From NCBI GenBank assembly GCA_021157845.1, contig JAGGVU010000008.1:1-37813 (forward strand): a stretch of DNA of 37,813 bases, given 5' to 3'. Shown piece after piece: positions 23,242 to 30,525 of this stretch; the first letter of the stretch is position 1; each line of letters opens with the position of its first letter. A program made the translations under genes and the position numbers. The DNA is from Candidatus Aenigmatarchaeota archaeon (lineage in GTDB: Archaea; Aenigmatarchaeota; Aenigmatarchaeia; GW2011-AR5; JAGGXF01). Below the pieces are notes generated by a model that did no database searches, had not been told where the DNA came from, and saw only the letters and a list, made by a program, of their open reading frames with translations.

Positions 23242-24319
23242 TATTTTGTTTTTTGACAAATTCGTATAGATTGCGTGCTTTTTTATTTTTCTCAAAATGT
23301 TCTCTTATCGGTCTGACTAAATTGTTCAGGTAAAATGCAACCGCGTTCTTTAAGTCAAGGGGGTGTATTTTACCCATTCTAAATGCGTCTCTAAGCTCTT
23401 CATAGCTGAAAAATTCTACATCTCCGCCAAACTTCGCCGCTCTTTCTATTTTAACCGATTTGTACGCCTTAAATAAGATATACTTACAGTACTCGATGAT
23501 TGGATTGTTCTCTATTATCTTTTCAGGGCAATATGCTTTCTGAATTTTTCTTTTTATTTCTTCTTCGCTGTCGTGCACAAATATCGAGGTATCTGGCTTG
23601 CTTTTGCTCATTTTTGATGTTATCTCTTTATCATAACTGCTGTTGTCATCAAATCCGGATTTGGCTTTTGGCCCTGCTAGGCCTATCAACATATGATGAC
23701 TTATTACAACTGGCTTCCACCAGCCAAGCTTTGGCCCAATTTCTCTCGCTAACATATTAATTTTTCTCTGGTCAAGACCAAGCTGTGTTATATCTGCATT
23801 GATATGAAATATATCTGCACACTGCATCATGGGATAAAAAAATTGGGCAGTTTCTTTTAATTCCCCCTCTTTTCGTCCCATTATTGTTAAACATCTTGCT
23901 GCCCTTTTGACAGTCGTATTTTTTGCGATGAGCACAACTCTTTTCCAGTATTCTTTATCATCAACCAAATCAGAAGTCCATAAAATCTCTACCTTTTTTA
24001 TGTTCAAACCAGATGCTTTCCACACTTCTACAAAATACTTTCCAACCGCTTGTATCGTTTTAAGGTCTCCTCCCATTTTATTATTTATCCAACCAAACCA
24101 GTCAGCCAGAAGCAGTTTAAAATGGATGCCTGCCTTCAAAAGGTCTTCTAACAATATTTTTCTATAAATGCCAAATGCTATATTAGCTATACCGCTTGGT
24201 TCAAATCCGTCGTAAGCAATTGGGTGTTGTTTTGTCTCTAACAATTCCTTAAGCTCTTTTTCAGTTATTACTTCTTCGCCAACTCCCCGGATTAACTCGA
24301 ATTTTTTTTCCAAGTCCAT
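23231..24319 (-). CDS. tyrS: Tyrosyl-tRNA synthetase, archaeal/eukaryotic type
   Basis: Class I synthetase of 362 residues without a bacterial C-terminal S4 domain. AYDGFEPSG, LLLADWFGWINNKMGGDL and the KMSKS loop (about residue 236, TSKMSKSKPD) identify it; YPMMQCADIF is the tyrosine-binding region. The HIGH-equivalent after GFEPSG reads ANIAFG. This is closest to the HIAQG form of the plant-like TyrRS branch, but with Asn for the first His. The NKMGGDLK segment also fits that branch rather than the Methanocaldococcus type. It should charge tRNA-Tyr; the altered motif is noteworthy. Divergent from the beta-CASP gene. Confidence 0.93.
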   Translation of the reverse strand: MDLEKKFELIRGVGEEVITEKELKELLETKQHPIAYDGFEPSGIANIAFGIYRKILLEDLLKAGIHFKLLLADWFGWINNKMGGDLKTIQAVGKYFVEVWKASGLNIKKVEILWTSDLVDDKEYWKRVVLIAKNTTVKRAARCLTIMGRKEGELKETAQFFYPMMQCADIFHINADITQLGLDQRKINMLAREIGPKLGWWKPVVISHHMLIGLAGPKAKSGFDDNSSYDKEITSKMSKSKPDTSIFVHDSEEEIKRKIQKAYCPEKIIENNPIIEYCKYILFKAYKSVKIERAAKFGGDVEFFSYEELRDAFRMGKIHPLDLKNAVAFYLNNLVRPIREHFEKNKKARNLYEFVKKQNITR

Positions 24320-24428
24320 TAAACCACATAAATAATTTGAACTGTGAAGTTAAAAAGTTAATTAATTTATTATTTTATACAATATAGATTTAAAAATACT
24401 AAATTTAAATTAAGTTTGTTAATATTTT

Positions 24429-24436
24429 GAGGTGAT
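24429..24436 (+). promoter_or_regulatory. Shine-Dalgarno that places beta-CASP initiation at an AUC codon
   Basis: GAGGTGAT is a full-strength site. Five bases later comes ATC (24442-24444), in frame with the conserved N-terminus of the nuclease. A TGA lies in frame three codons upstream of the ATC (24433-24435), and the first in-frame ATG is 75 bases downstream. No ATG, GTG or TTG is available in the right window. Confidence 0.6.
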
Positions 24437-24441
24437 TTAAA

Positions 24442-25686
24442 ATCGAAATAGAATTTTTAGGTGGGGCCGGAGAAGTCGGCAAATCAGCATATCTTTTAAA
24501 GACAAAGGACTGCAACATGATGCTCGATTATGGCGTAAAGGTGCAGGAACTTCCAATTGAATATCCGAAAATACCAAAAGAAAGAATTGATGGTGTGCTT
24601 CTGTCTCACGCACACCTGGACCACAGCGGTGCAATACCAGTTCTCTTTAAAAGAGGAAAACCGGCCTTCTTTGCAACAGAGCCAACAATAAGCCTCTCTA
24701 GTATGCTTATAGAAGATTCTATAAAAATAGCTAAAAAAAATAAAGAGCGAATCCCGTTTTCTAAAGTAGACCTTAAAAAGGCTATAAGAAATTCTATAAC
24801 TAAAAACTATAACGAGCGCTTCAGGCTTAATCACACCTATATTGAGTTTTTTGATGCCGGGCATATACCAGGAAGCTCATCTATTATGATAGACGGAAAA
24901 AAGAGAATAATGTATACTGGTGATATAAAACTAAACCCAACGCATCTTCTTGCTGGGTGTTTACCCCCGAAAAATGTAGATATTTTGATAACAGAAAGCA
25001 CATATGCCGGGCAGAGACACCCAAAAAGAGAAAAAGAAGAAGAAAGGTTCAGAAAAAAAATAGATGAATCGCTAAGCCAAAACCGATTAACACTTGTGCC
25101 GTCCTTTGCTGTTGGCCGCGCACAGGAAATTCTTCTAATTTTGGAGGATTACGCCTCAAGTCTTTATATAGATGGGATGGCAAAAAAAGCAACTGAAATA
25201 ATATCTTATTACAGAAATTATATCCGTGACAATAAAAAATTAAAACATATTATGAAGAAAATCAACTGGATTGGAACAAACCAAGAAAGAGATAAAATAA
25301 TTAGAAAGGGCGGTATTGTAATAACAACTGCCGGCATGCTTGGTGGAGGACCAATTGTTTATTTCATTCGGCAGGTTTATAATGACCCGTCGGTTAAAAT
25401 ATTAATGACCGGCTTTCAAGTGGAAGACACACCGGGTTACCAGTTGTTAAAAACCGGTACTTTTCGTATTAATGGTGAGAATAAAAAAGTGAATTGTGAA
25501 ATAGAAAAATTTGATTTTAGTGCACACGCTGATGATGCTGAATTACAACAGATTATAAAATATGTTAATCCTGAAAAGGTTATATGTGTGCATGGCGATA
25601 ACTGTGCAGGATTTGCAAAAGAGTTAAGAAAAAAATTTGACATTGAAACTTTTGCACCAAAAATAAACGATATACTTAATTTTTAG
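24442..25686 (+). CDS. Beta-CASP metallo-beta-lactamase RNA nuclease (aCPSF/RNase J-like)
   Basis: An MBL-fold nuclease with a beta-CASP insert, of about 414 residues from the proposed AUC start (389 from the first ATG, 24517). The segment before that ATG encodes IEFLGGAGEVGKSAYLLK, the invariant first strands of the fold, so the ATG start would delete essential structure. Motifs: HAHLDH (about 56-61), DAGHIPGSS, YTGDIKL, beta-CASP SFAVGRAQEILL, a GG-rich motif TAGMLGGGPIVYF, HADDAEL and the terminal CVHGD histidine. It lacks the KH domains of aCPSF1, so it resembles the shorter aCPSF2 group; RNA 3'-end cleavage or 5'-3' decay is the expected role. rtcA follows after eight bases. Confidence 0.88.
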   Translation: MEIEFLGGAGEVGKSAYLLKTKDCNMMLDYGVKVQELPIEYPKIPKERIDGVLLSHAHLDHSGAIPVLFKRGKPAFFATEPTISLSSMLIEDSIKIAKKNKERIPFSKVDLKKAIRNSITKNYNERFRLNHTYIEFFDAGHIPGSSSIMIDGKKRIMYTGDIKLNPTHLLAGCLPPKNVDILITESTYAGQRHPKREKEEERFRKKIDESLSQNRLTLVPSFAVGRAQEILLILEDYASSLYIDGMAKKATEIISYYRNYIRDNKKLKHIMKKINWIGTNQERDKIIRKGGIVITTAGMLGGGPIVYFIRQVYNDPSVKILMTGFQVEDTPGYQLLKTGTFRINGENKKVNCEIEKFDFSAHADDAELQQIIKYVNPEKVICVHGDNCAGFAKELRKKFDIETFAPKINDILNF

Positions 25687-25694
25687 TGATGTGA

Positions 25695-26735
25695 ATGAAT
25701 GTTATAGAAATAGATGGAGGAATTGGTGAAGGCGGGGGACAAATAATTAGAACCGCGATTGCTCTTTCTGCTCTAACTGGCAAAGGAACTAAAATAAAAA
25801 ATATAAGGGCCAAGCGGTGTAATCCGGGCCTTAGACCTCAACATTTAACCTGTATAAAGGCTGTAGGAGATCTCTGTAATGCGGAGCTAAAATATGGAGA
25901 AATAGGATCTCACAAACTAGAATTTTTCCCAAAAAAATTATCTGAAAAGCATATGAATATAGAAATAGGCACAGCAGGTTCTGTAACACTTGTTATCCAG
26001 TCCCTCTTACCTGTTCTAACAAAAGTACGCAAGCCAGTAGATATAGTAATTCATGGTGGAACATCAGTTAAATGGGCACCAACAATAAGATATTTTGAAT
26101 ACGTAACAATACCGTTGTTAAATAAATTTGGTTTTGGGTTTGAATTAGAAATGATAAAAGAGGGCTTCTATCCAACAGGTGGGGGCGAAGTTATCTTACA
26201 CGTTACTCCATCGTTTCCAAAAACAATAAAGTTAATCGAATTTGGCAAAATAGAAAAAATATCCGGATGCTCGTATGCGTCTGATAAGCTGGGAGTTGCC
26301 AGAGTTGCGGAGCGACAAATGCATGCTGCACAGGAGCTTATTAAGAAAGAACTGGGTATCACACCAGAAATAGAAATAGAATATCACCCAGCAAGTTCAA
26401 TTGGATCTGGGATAGATTTATGGTGCAAATCTAGTTACTCCATAATTGGGGCAAACCACCTTGGAGAAAAGAAAAAACGTGCTGAAGATGTTGGAAGGCT
26501 GGCTGCGGCAGATTTGATAAAAGAACTAAAGACGTCAATGCCAATCGATCATTATATGGGAGACCAACTAATACCGTTTATGGCTATTTCAACCCTAAAA
26601 AATAAGAAAGAGTGTGAAATAGCAGTATCAAAAATAACCGAACATTGCAAAACCAATATAAAAATCGTGGAAAAATTTCTGCCAATTAAATTCAATATAA
26701 AAGAAAATAAAATTAAAAGCAAAATCAGAAACTAA
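25695..26735 (+). CDS. rtcA: RNA 3'-terminal phosphate cyclase
   Basis: Converts RNA 3'-phosphate ends to 2',3'-cyclic phosphates with ATP through an enzyme-AMP intermediate. The family start EIDGGIGEGGGQIIRTA, RCNPGLRPQHL, GGTSVKWAPT, FYPTGGGEV and the catalytic-His segment PIDHYMGDQLIPFMA are all present. 346 residues is normal. It is eight bases downstream of the beta-CASP nuclease, so both are probably made together as an RNA end-processing unit. GATGTG lies just before the ATG. No RtcB is in the window. Confidence 0.95.
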   Translation: MNVIEIDGGIGEGGGQIIRTAIALSALTGKGTKIKNIRAKRCNPGLRPQHLTCIKAVGDLCNAELKYGEIGSHKLEFFPKKLSEKHMNIEIGTAGSVTLVIQSLLPVLTKVRKPVDIVIHGGTSVKWAPTIRYFEYVTIPLLNKFGFGFELEMIKEGFYPTGGGEVILHVTPSFPKTIKLIEFGKIEKISGCSYASDKLGVARVAERQMHAAQELIKKELGITPEIEIEYHPASSIGSGIDLWCKSSYSIIGANHLGEKKKRAEDVGRLAAADLIKELKTSMPIDHYMGDQLIPFMAISTLKNKKECEIAVSKITEHCKTNIKIVEKFLPIKFNIKENKIKSKIRN

Positions 26736-26748
26736 TTTTTAATATTTT

Positions 26749-26826
26749 TTAAAAATCTTCATCTTCTTCATCATCCCATTCATCATCAAAATCGTCTTCA
26801 AAATCGTCAACAGAGCGGACACGCAT
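26749..26826 (-). CDS. 25-residue acidic microprotein
   Basis: A short frame with an exceptionally good Shine-Dalgarno: AGGAGG ends seven bases before ATG 26826. The product starts MRVRSVDDFEDDF and then is almost all Asp and Glu to DEDF, with one Trp: a basic head and acidic tail. A TATA-like sequence is available upstream (TTTATTTATC and TTTAAATAG on this strand, near 26870-26895). It lies alone between rtcA (convergent) and the palindrome cluster. Length and composition suggest a protein-binding or nucleic-acid-mimic peptide, but I know no family. The initiation signal is the main evidence that it is real. Confidence 0.5.
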   Translation of the reverse strand: MRVRSVDDFEDDFDDEWDDEEDEDF

Positions 26827-26913
26827 GGGTTGGCCTCCTGACCAAATAGATGGATACGATAAATCTAGTTAGATAAATAAAGGAATAACTATTTAAACCT
26901 TAACTTCTTGCTG

Positions 26914-26999
26914 AAATATATTTAATTGACGTAAAGTCAATTAAATATCAAAATCAGCTTCGCTGATTTAAATATATTTAAACAACGTTAAACGTTGTT
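26914..26999. repeat. Three consecutive palindromes with a repeated AT linker
   Basis: Three perfect inverted repeats in 82 bases. The first is ATATTTAATTGAC (26918-26930) with its complement at 26936-26948 and a five-base loop. The second is AAATCAGC (26951-26958) with GCTGATTT (26962-26969). The third is AACAACGTT (26981-26989) with AACGTTGTT (26991-26999). The 12-mer AAATATATTTAA occurs at 26914 and again at 26970. The block sits directly after the hsp20 stop and about 90-170 bases upstream of the microprotein start, both on the minus strand. It could be a stacked terminator or mRNA 3' structure for hsp20, or protein-binding sites for the downstream gene. No gene is seen here. Confidence 0.6.
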
Positions 27000-27002
27000 G
27001 GT

Positions 27003-27467
27003 TTATTCGATTTTCAGTTTTCTCTTTTTAGCGGGTATGTGTGCTTTTGGCAGAACTAATTTTAAAATGCCGTGCTCCATAGTTGCCTTTGCCTTTTCTG
27101 GCAATACGTGTTTTGGTAATGAAACACGTTTATCTACATTTGATACAAATGACCTAAATAAGTCTTTTTCTGTTTTTTTAATCTTTTTTTGTGCCTTTAT
27201 ATGGACAAAATCTTCACCAACTTCTACGTCAATATCATTTTTGTCAAATCCCGGTAGCTCTGCTAAAACAATTATTTCTTTTTCGTGCTCCCCTATTCTT
27301 ATTCCTCTAAAGAACTTCATTCGCGGCATTCTAAACTGAAATGTAAATGGCATATCAATGTCTGCGAAGGCTCTGTGCATTTTTTCTTCTAATTGCTCTC
27401 CAAATTTATTTATATCATCCAAAGGTTCTTCCCAGAAAAATGTAAATTTCTTCTTGTTCTTTTTCAT
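27003..27467 (-). CDS. hsp20: Hsp20/alpha-crystallin small heat-shock protein
   Basis: 154 residues with one alpha-crystallin domain (about 55-145): EIIVLAELPGFDKNDIDVEV, the middle strand FVSNVDKRVSLPKHV and the signature GILKLVLPK, followed by a short Lys-rich tail. The N-terminal arm (1-50) is Phe/Trp-containing, as usual for oligomer-forming sHSPs. The tail lacks an obvious I-x-I motif apart from LKIE at the end. It should bind unfolding proteins as an ATP-independent holdase in the cytoplasm. GGGGGTGAT precedes the ATG. The palindrome cluster begins three bases after its stop. Confidence 0.93.
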   Translation of the reverse strand: MKKNKKKFTFFWEEPLDDINKFGEQLEEKMHRAFADIDMPFTFQFRMPRMKFFRGIRIGEHEKEIIVLAELPGFDKNDIDVEVGEDFVHIKAQKKIKKTEKDLFRSFVSNVDKRVSLPKHVLPEKAKATMEHGILKLVLPKAHIPAKKRKLKIE

Positions 27468-27514
27468 CTAAATCACCCCCAATAACTTGTTTAATTAAGA
27501 TTAGAATAAAAAGC

Positions 27515-28153
27515 TTACTGTATGGCATATATTTGCTTTATAAGTAAAGATGCTCCTCCTATTTTTGGCATGCCATGCCCAGGTAAAAGTGTTTTTACTT
27601 TTAATCTCGTAAGTTTTTTTATAGAAAAAAGCAAATCTCTTTTACTTCCGCCAGGGTAATCTGTCCTCCCAATGCCGTCAGAAAAAATCGTATCACCAGA
27701 AATAAGTATACCATGATTCTTTTCGTAAAGGCATATAGAGCCTGGTGTATGTCCGGGCGTATGTATGACTTCAAATGTGAAGTTTTTAGTTTTTATTTTA
27801 CTTCCTCTCTCAAGTACCTGATCAACAGTTATCGACCTGGCCTGTTCATTAAATGATTCCGCCAATGTGTTCCGGCCAGACTCAAGCCACGCCTTGTCCT
27901 TTTTATGTATTGCTATTTTTGCTTTTGTCCAGTCTCTGAATTTTTTGTCAGCACCCGTATGATCAAAATGACAATGTGTATTTACTATAAGCTTTATTTT
28001 TCTTGGGCCAAACCCAAGTTTCATTATTTCATCCTTTGTTTCAGAAAAAAAGGCTCCTGTGCCTGTATCTACAAGTACTTCGCCATCTATCAGATAGATG
28101 TTTGAATCATAACCAACCCCATCAAACAAAAAAATATTTTTATGAACCTGCAT
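27515..28153 (-). CDS. MBL-fold metallo-hydrolase, glyoxalase II-like
   Basis: 212 residues. The zinc motif THCHFDHTG (His60, His62, Asp64, His65), HTPGHTPGS, SGDTIF and LLPGHGMP are the complete metal ligand set of the metallo-beta-lactamase fold, in the compact form shared by hydroxyacylglutathione hydrolase-like proteins. Substrate cannot be told; thioester or lactone hydrolysis is typical. Located 47 bases upstream of hsp20 on the same strand, with its own short flank; a weak AAGGT is before the ATG. Confidence 0.9.
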   Translation of the reverse strand: MQVHKNIFLFDGVGYDSNIYLIDGEVLVDTGTGAFFSETKDEIMKLGFGPRKIKLIVNTHCHFDHTGADKKFRDWTKAKIAIHKKDKAWLESGRNTLAESFNEQARSITVDQVLERGSKIKTKNFTFEVIHTPGHTPGSICLYEKNHGILISGDTIFSDGIGRTDYPGGSKRDLLFSIKKLTRLKVKTLLPGHGMPKIGGASLLIKQIYAIQ

Positions 28154-28208
28154 ATAGACCTTATGTTATTTACACATAAAATTTTTTAAAGGGTTAAGAA
28201 ACAAAAAA

Positions 28209-29015
28209 TTATATAAATTTTATCTTTCTTCCGAGAAGTTCATGTGTATTTACAGCAATAAAGCCGTCGTCTGTCTCTACAATCATCAGATTTCCCTTCA
28301 ACGAGACTATTTTTCCGTTCAAGGTTTTATTTTCCAATTTTGTAATAAATTTCGGAATAGCAGATATTTTTTCTAGGTGATAAAACTTTCGAAGATCGAA
28401 AATCTCTGCATCATTTTTTAACATGCCTATCTTTTTTAATCGTTTAATCCCATCTGAAAGGTTTTTTAATGAAAGATTCGGATCCGCGAACAGGTTATTA
28501 AATTTTTGTTGTCCGTTTACCCTGTCAATTATGTTGAGGGTTTTTGCTATTTTTTGTTCTGTTTGCCTTGCAATTTTTCCATCTTTTATACGCACTATCT
28601 TTGCTCCGAAATCTGCTCCCTGTTCTATCAGTCTGAGTCTTAATCTGTAAGGCCTTGAAATACCTACTTTAAGAAGGGAGTCAAAAGAAGCAAGATAAAT
28701 ATAAAACTCATCATTCATGCACATCTTTCTTTTGCCTTTATTAAGGCATTTTGATCCGTCACATTTTACACAGCTAAAGTATTCATCTAATTGTTTGCAA
28801 ACCTCGCATTTAGAGCCGTAAGAAATCTCTGCATTATTGGGGCATGGCCGGTACCCATTTTTCCAATAACCCACACAATATTTTTTTCCTATTTTCCAAC
28901 TAATTTTCTGTTCAAACAGCGGCCAACTCTTTATCCCGCCATCTTCCCTTATCTCTATTGTCGGGCTGAAATTTTGCCACTGTATACGGAAAATCTGGCC
29001 ATCCCAATCAGTCAT
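28209..29015 (-). CDS. DUF2797 family protein
   Basis: 268 residues. The N-terminal half has a cysteine-rich zinc-binding region (RPCPNN, CEVCKQ, CVKCDGSKCL). The following segment EFYIYLASFDSLLKVGIS, with RLRLRLIEQGADFG and a later Glu in ARQTEQKIAK, looks like a GIY-YIG-type nuclease core, in agreement with DUF2797. The C-terminal part (about 225-268) is beta-rich. A nucleic-acid-cleaving or binding role is inferred, not shown. It is divergent from the YunG-like gene, with 58 bases between the starts. Confidence 0.85.
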   Translation of the reverse strand: MTDWDGQIFRIQWQNFSPTIEIREDGGIKSWPLFEQKISWKIGKKYCVGYWKNGYRPCPNNAEISYGSKCEVCKQLDEYFSCVKCDGSKCLNKGKRKMCMNDEFYIYLASFDSLLKVGISRPYRLRLRLIEQGADFGAKIVRIKDGKIARQTEQKIAKTLNIIDRVNGQQKFNNLFADPNLSLKNLSDGIKRLKKIGMLKNDAEIFDLRKFYHLEKISAIPKFITKLENKTLNGKIVSLKGNLMIVETDDGFIAVNTHELLGRKIKFI

Positions 29016-29073
29016 GTATTTATATTTGCCAGCTTATACTTAAATATTAAAAAACTTCTACCAAATATTAAAT

Positions 29074-29466
29074 ATGAAAAATTTTAAAAAAATAACTATA
29101 GAAGATTTAGGAAAAGTTTTGGAAGATGCGTGGTGTAAAGAAACTTCATATGACCCTGAAAATTGGACTCCTGAAAATCCCGCCTACGGTCAATGTGCAG
29201 TAACCACCCTTGTCGTCCAAGACTATTTTGGAGGGGAAATAGTACATGCTGATGTGATTGTTAATGGAAAAAGCGTATCACATTACTTCAACAAAATAAA
29301 TAACGAAGAAATCGACTTTACCAGAAAACAATTTCCTTCTGATGCTATTATCACAAAAACGAGAACAGGCGATTATAGGTGTCATATATTAGCGAATCCA
29401 AACACTAAAAAAAGATATGAAATTCTGAAAGAAAGGGTTGATTTCGAAATTAACTCCAGTTCCTAG
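29074..29466 (+). CDS. YunG-family protein
   Basis: 130 residues matching the YunG family. Recognisable parts are LEDAWCKETS, the central NPAYGQCAVTTLVVQDYFGG with Cys41, SHYFNKI with His70 and EIDFTRKQFPSD with Asp81. The Cys, His and Asp order is what a papain-like or transglutaminase-like fold would use, but activity of the family is unknown to me. It is a single gene in plus orientation, with no Shine-Dalgarno. YunG is best known from Bacillus, so a bacterial origin by transfer is possible. Confidence 0.8.
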   Translation: MKNFKKITIEDLGKVLEDAWCKETSYDPENWTPENPAYGQCAVTTLVVQDYFGGEIVHADVIVNGKSVSHYFNKINNEEIDFTRKQFPSDAIITKTRTGDYRCHILANPNTKKRYEILKERVDFEINSSS

Positions 29467-29543
29467 CTTTATTTTTTCACTGGTCTAATCAACTCATCAA
29501 TGGCTTAAAAGGTGTATAATTTTTAGTCAGTACGTTAACACAT

Positions 29544-29702
29544 GTGCTCACTCAATATTTTTTATATATAGAAGTTAGGGCTGATAAAAAAGAAAAAAAT
29601 ATTACGACGCTCTTGAGAATATCAAAAAATAGGAATATCAGACCAATGATAGAGCTGGTAATTAAAGAATACAAATCACTGAAGAAAATAATAAATGGGT
29701 GA
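29544..29702 (+). CDS. Possible 52-residue protein or gene remnant
   Basis: In the 310-base gap between the YunG-like gene and the nucleotidyltransferase there is a GTG-initiated frame of 52 codons. Its C-terminal 40 residues look protein-like: KKEKNITTLLRISKNRN, then IRPMIELVIKEYKSLKKI. The last part reads like an amphipathic helix of a ribbon-helix-helix or small regulator. The GTG has no Shine-Dalgarno; a TATA-like TTTATATATA lies inside its 5' part, so translation might instead begin at ATG 29647. It may be the tail of a decayed gene. The stop overlaps a nine-pair inverted repeat (29698-29728). Otherwise I see nothing in this gap. Confidence 0.25.
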   Translation: MLTQYFLYIEVRADKKEKNITTLLRISKNRNIRPMIELVIKEYKSLKKIING

Positions 29703-29728
29703 CTACAAAAATAAAGACCGTAGTCACC
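29698..29728. terminator. Nine-base inverted repeat
   Basis: GGTGACTAC (29698-29706) and GTAGTCACC (29720-29728) are exact complements around a 13-base AT-rich loop. It sits between the small frame ending at 29702 and the convergent nucleotidyltransferase gene ending at 29777, so a bidirectional 3' hairpin is the simplest reading. Confidence 0.4.
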
Positions 29729-29776
29729 TAGATAATTTTGCTGTCAACTCCAATCTTTAGTTAGAAATTGCTAGCT

Positions 29777-30502
29777 TTAATTTTTAACGATTTCTATTAA
29801 TTTGTTTCTTCTTTCATTTATCAGATCTTTATAGTTTTTATCTATATCAGTTATATCTAAGTACTGCCTTGTTTTTTCTAAATTCATCATTCCATCCTTA
29901 TAAAATCCTTTGTCCTTGTCCCATCTGTGTTTTATATATGCTGCATTTATTTTATCTTTTTCTTCATGATCAGATATTTCATGACCAAAGAGCAATACAT
30001 TTATATCTACCAAGTCCTTTTTGTTTATCTCTATTATCTGCAACTTTTCCAGCATCAAATCAGCCAAGGATATTGTTGGATAATCTATTTTTAATCTATC
30101 AAGTTTTTCTCCGAAACGTGGGTTTTTATAAAACGGGACCTCATGACAATAAGATAATTTATCAAGAAAAATGTCAACAGCAAATCCTCTGGTCTTGTCT
30201 ATAAAAACTTCTCTTCTCCCAGTTGTCAACGTGCTTATTCCTCTCTCTTTTTCAAATCCATGAGATATAAAAAATTTTCTGATCTGCTTAATTTGGCTGC
30301 TATATCCTGCTACATCCAAATCTGTGAATGCTTTCTTGTCTTTGCCTAGCCGTTCTAAACTGGTTAATAACTCTCTGGCCTCTGGCGAGCTATGCATGTA
30401 TACAGCTACAGCACCCATAGCACGCAGTGTTATACCTTTATCTTGTGCAGCATCTATTAGGTCATTTGCGATACGGACAAATTCCTCTTCTAGTATGTCC
30501 AT
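29777..30502 (-). CDS. Nucleotidyltransferase-fold protein (AbiEii/MNT-like)
   Basis: 241 residues. The N-terminal half has the polymerase-beta type nucleotidyltransferase pattern: a helix ending in RAMGAVAVYMHSS (the G-x-A site near 30), then the acidic pair Asp61 and Asp63 in TDLDVAG, and a third acid in FAVDIFLDKL. The ISLADLMLEKLQI and KDLVDINVLL helices resemble AbiEii-like and minimal nucleotidyltransferases. It should transfer a nucleotide to a protein, RNA or small molecule; the target is unknown. GAGAGGAT precedes the ATG. It follows the 30526 phosphoesterase by 23 bases on the same strand and is likely co-expressed. No AbiEi or HEPN partner is adjacent. Confidence 0.72.
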   Translation of the reverse strand: MDILEEEFVRIANDLIDAAQDKGITLRAMGAVAVYMHSSPEARELLTSLERLGKDKKAFTDLDVAGYSSQIKQIRKFFISHGFEKERGISTLTTGRREVFIDKTRGFAVDIFLDKLSYCHEVPFYKNPRFGEKLDRLKIDYPTISLADLMLEKLQIIEINKKDLVDINVLLFGHEISDHEEKDKINAAYIKHRWDKDKGFYKDGMMNLEKTRQYLDITDIDKNYKDLINERRNKLIEIVKN

Positions 30503-30525
30503 CCTAAATCCTCTCAGCGAAAAAA

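Noticed and set aside
24189-24205. GGTTCAAATCC, a perfect tRNA T-loop-like sequence.
   Set aside because: It is the complement of codons for the conserved GFEPSG of tyrS. No acceptor, D or anticodon stems surround it. The GFEP codons in the 37.2-kb glycosyltransferase give the same match.
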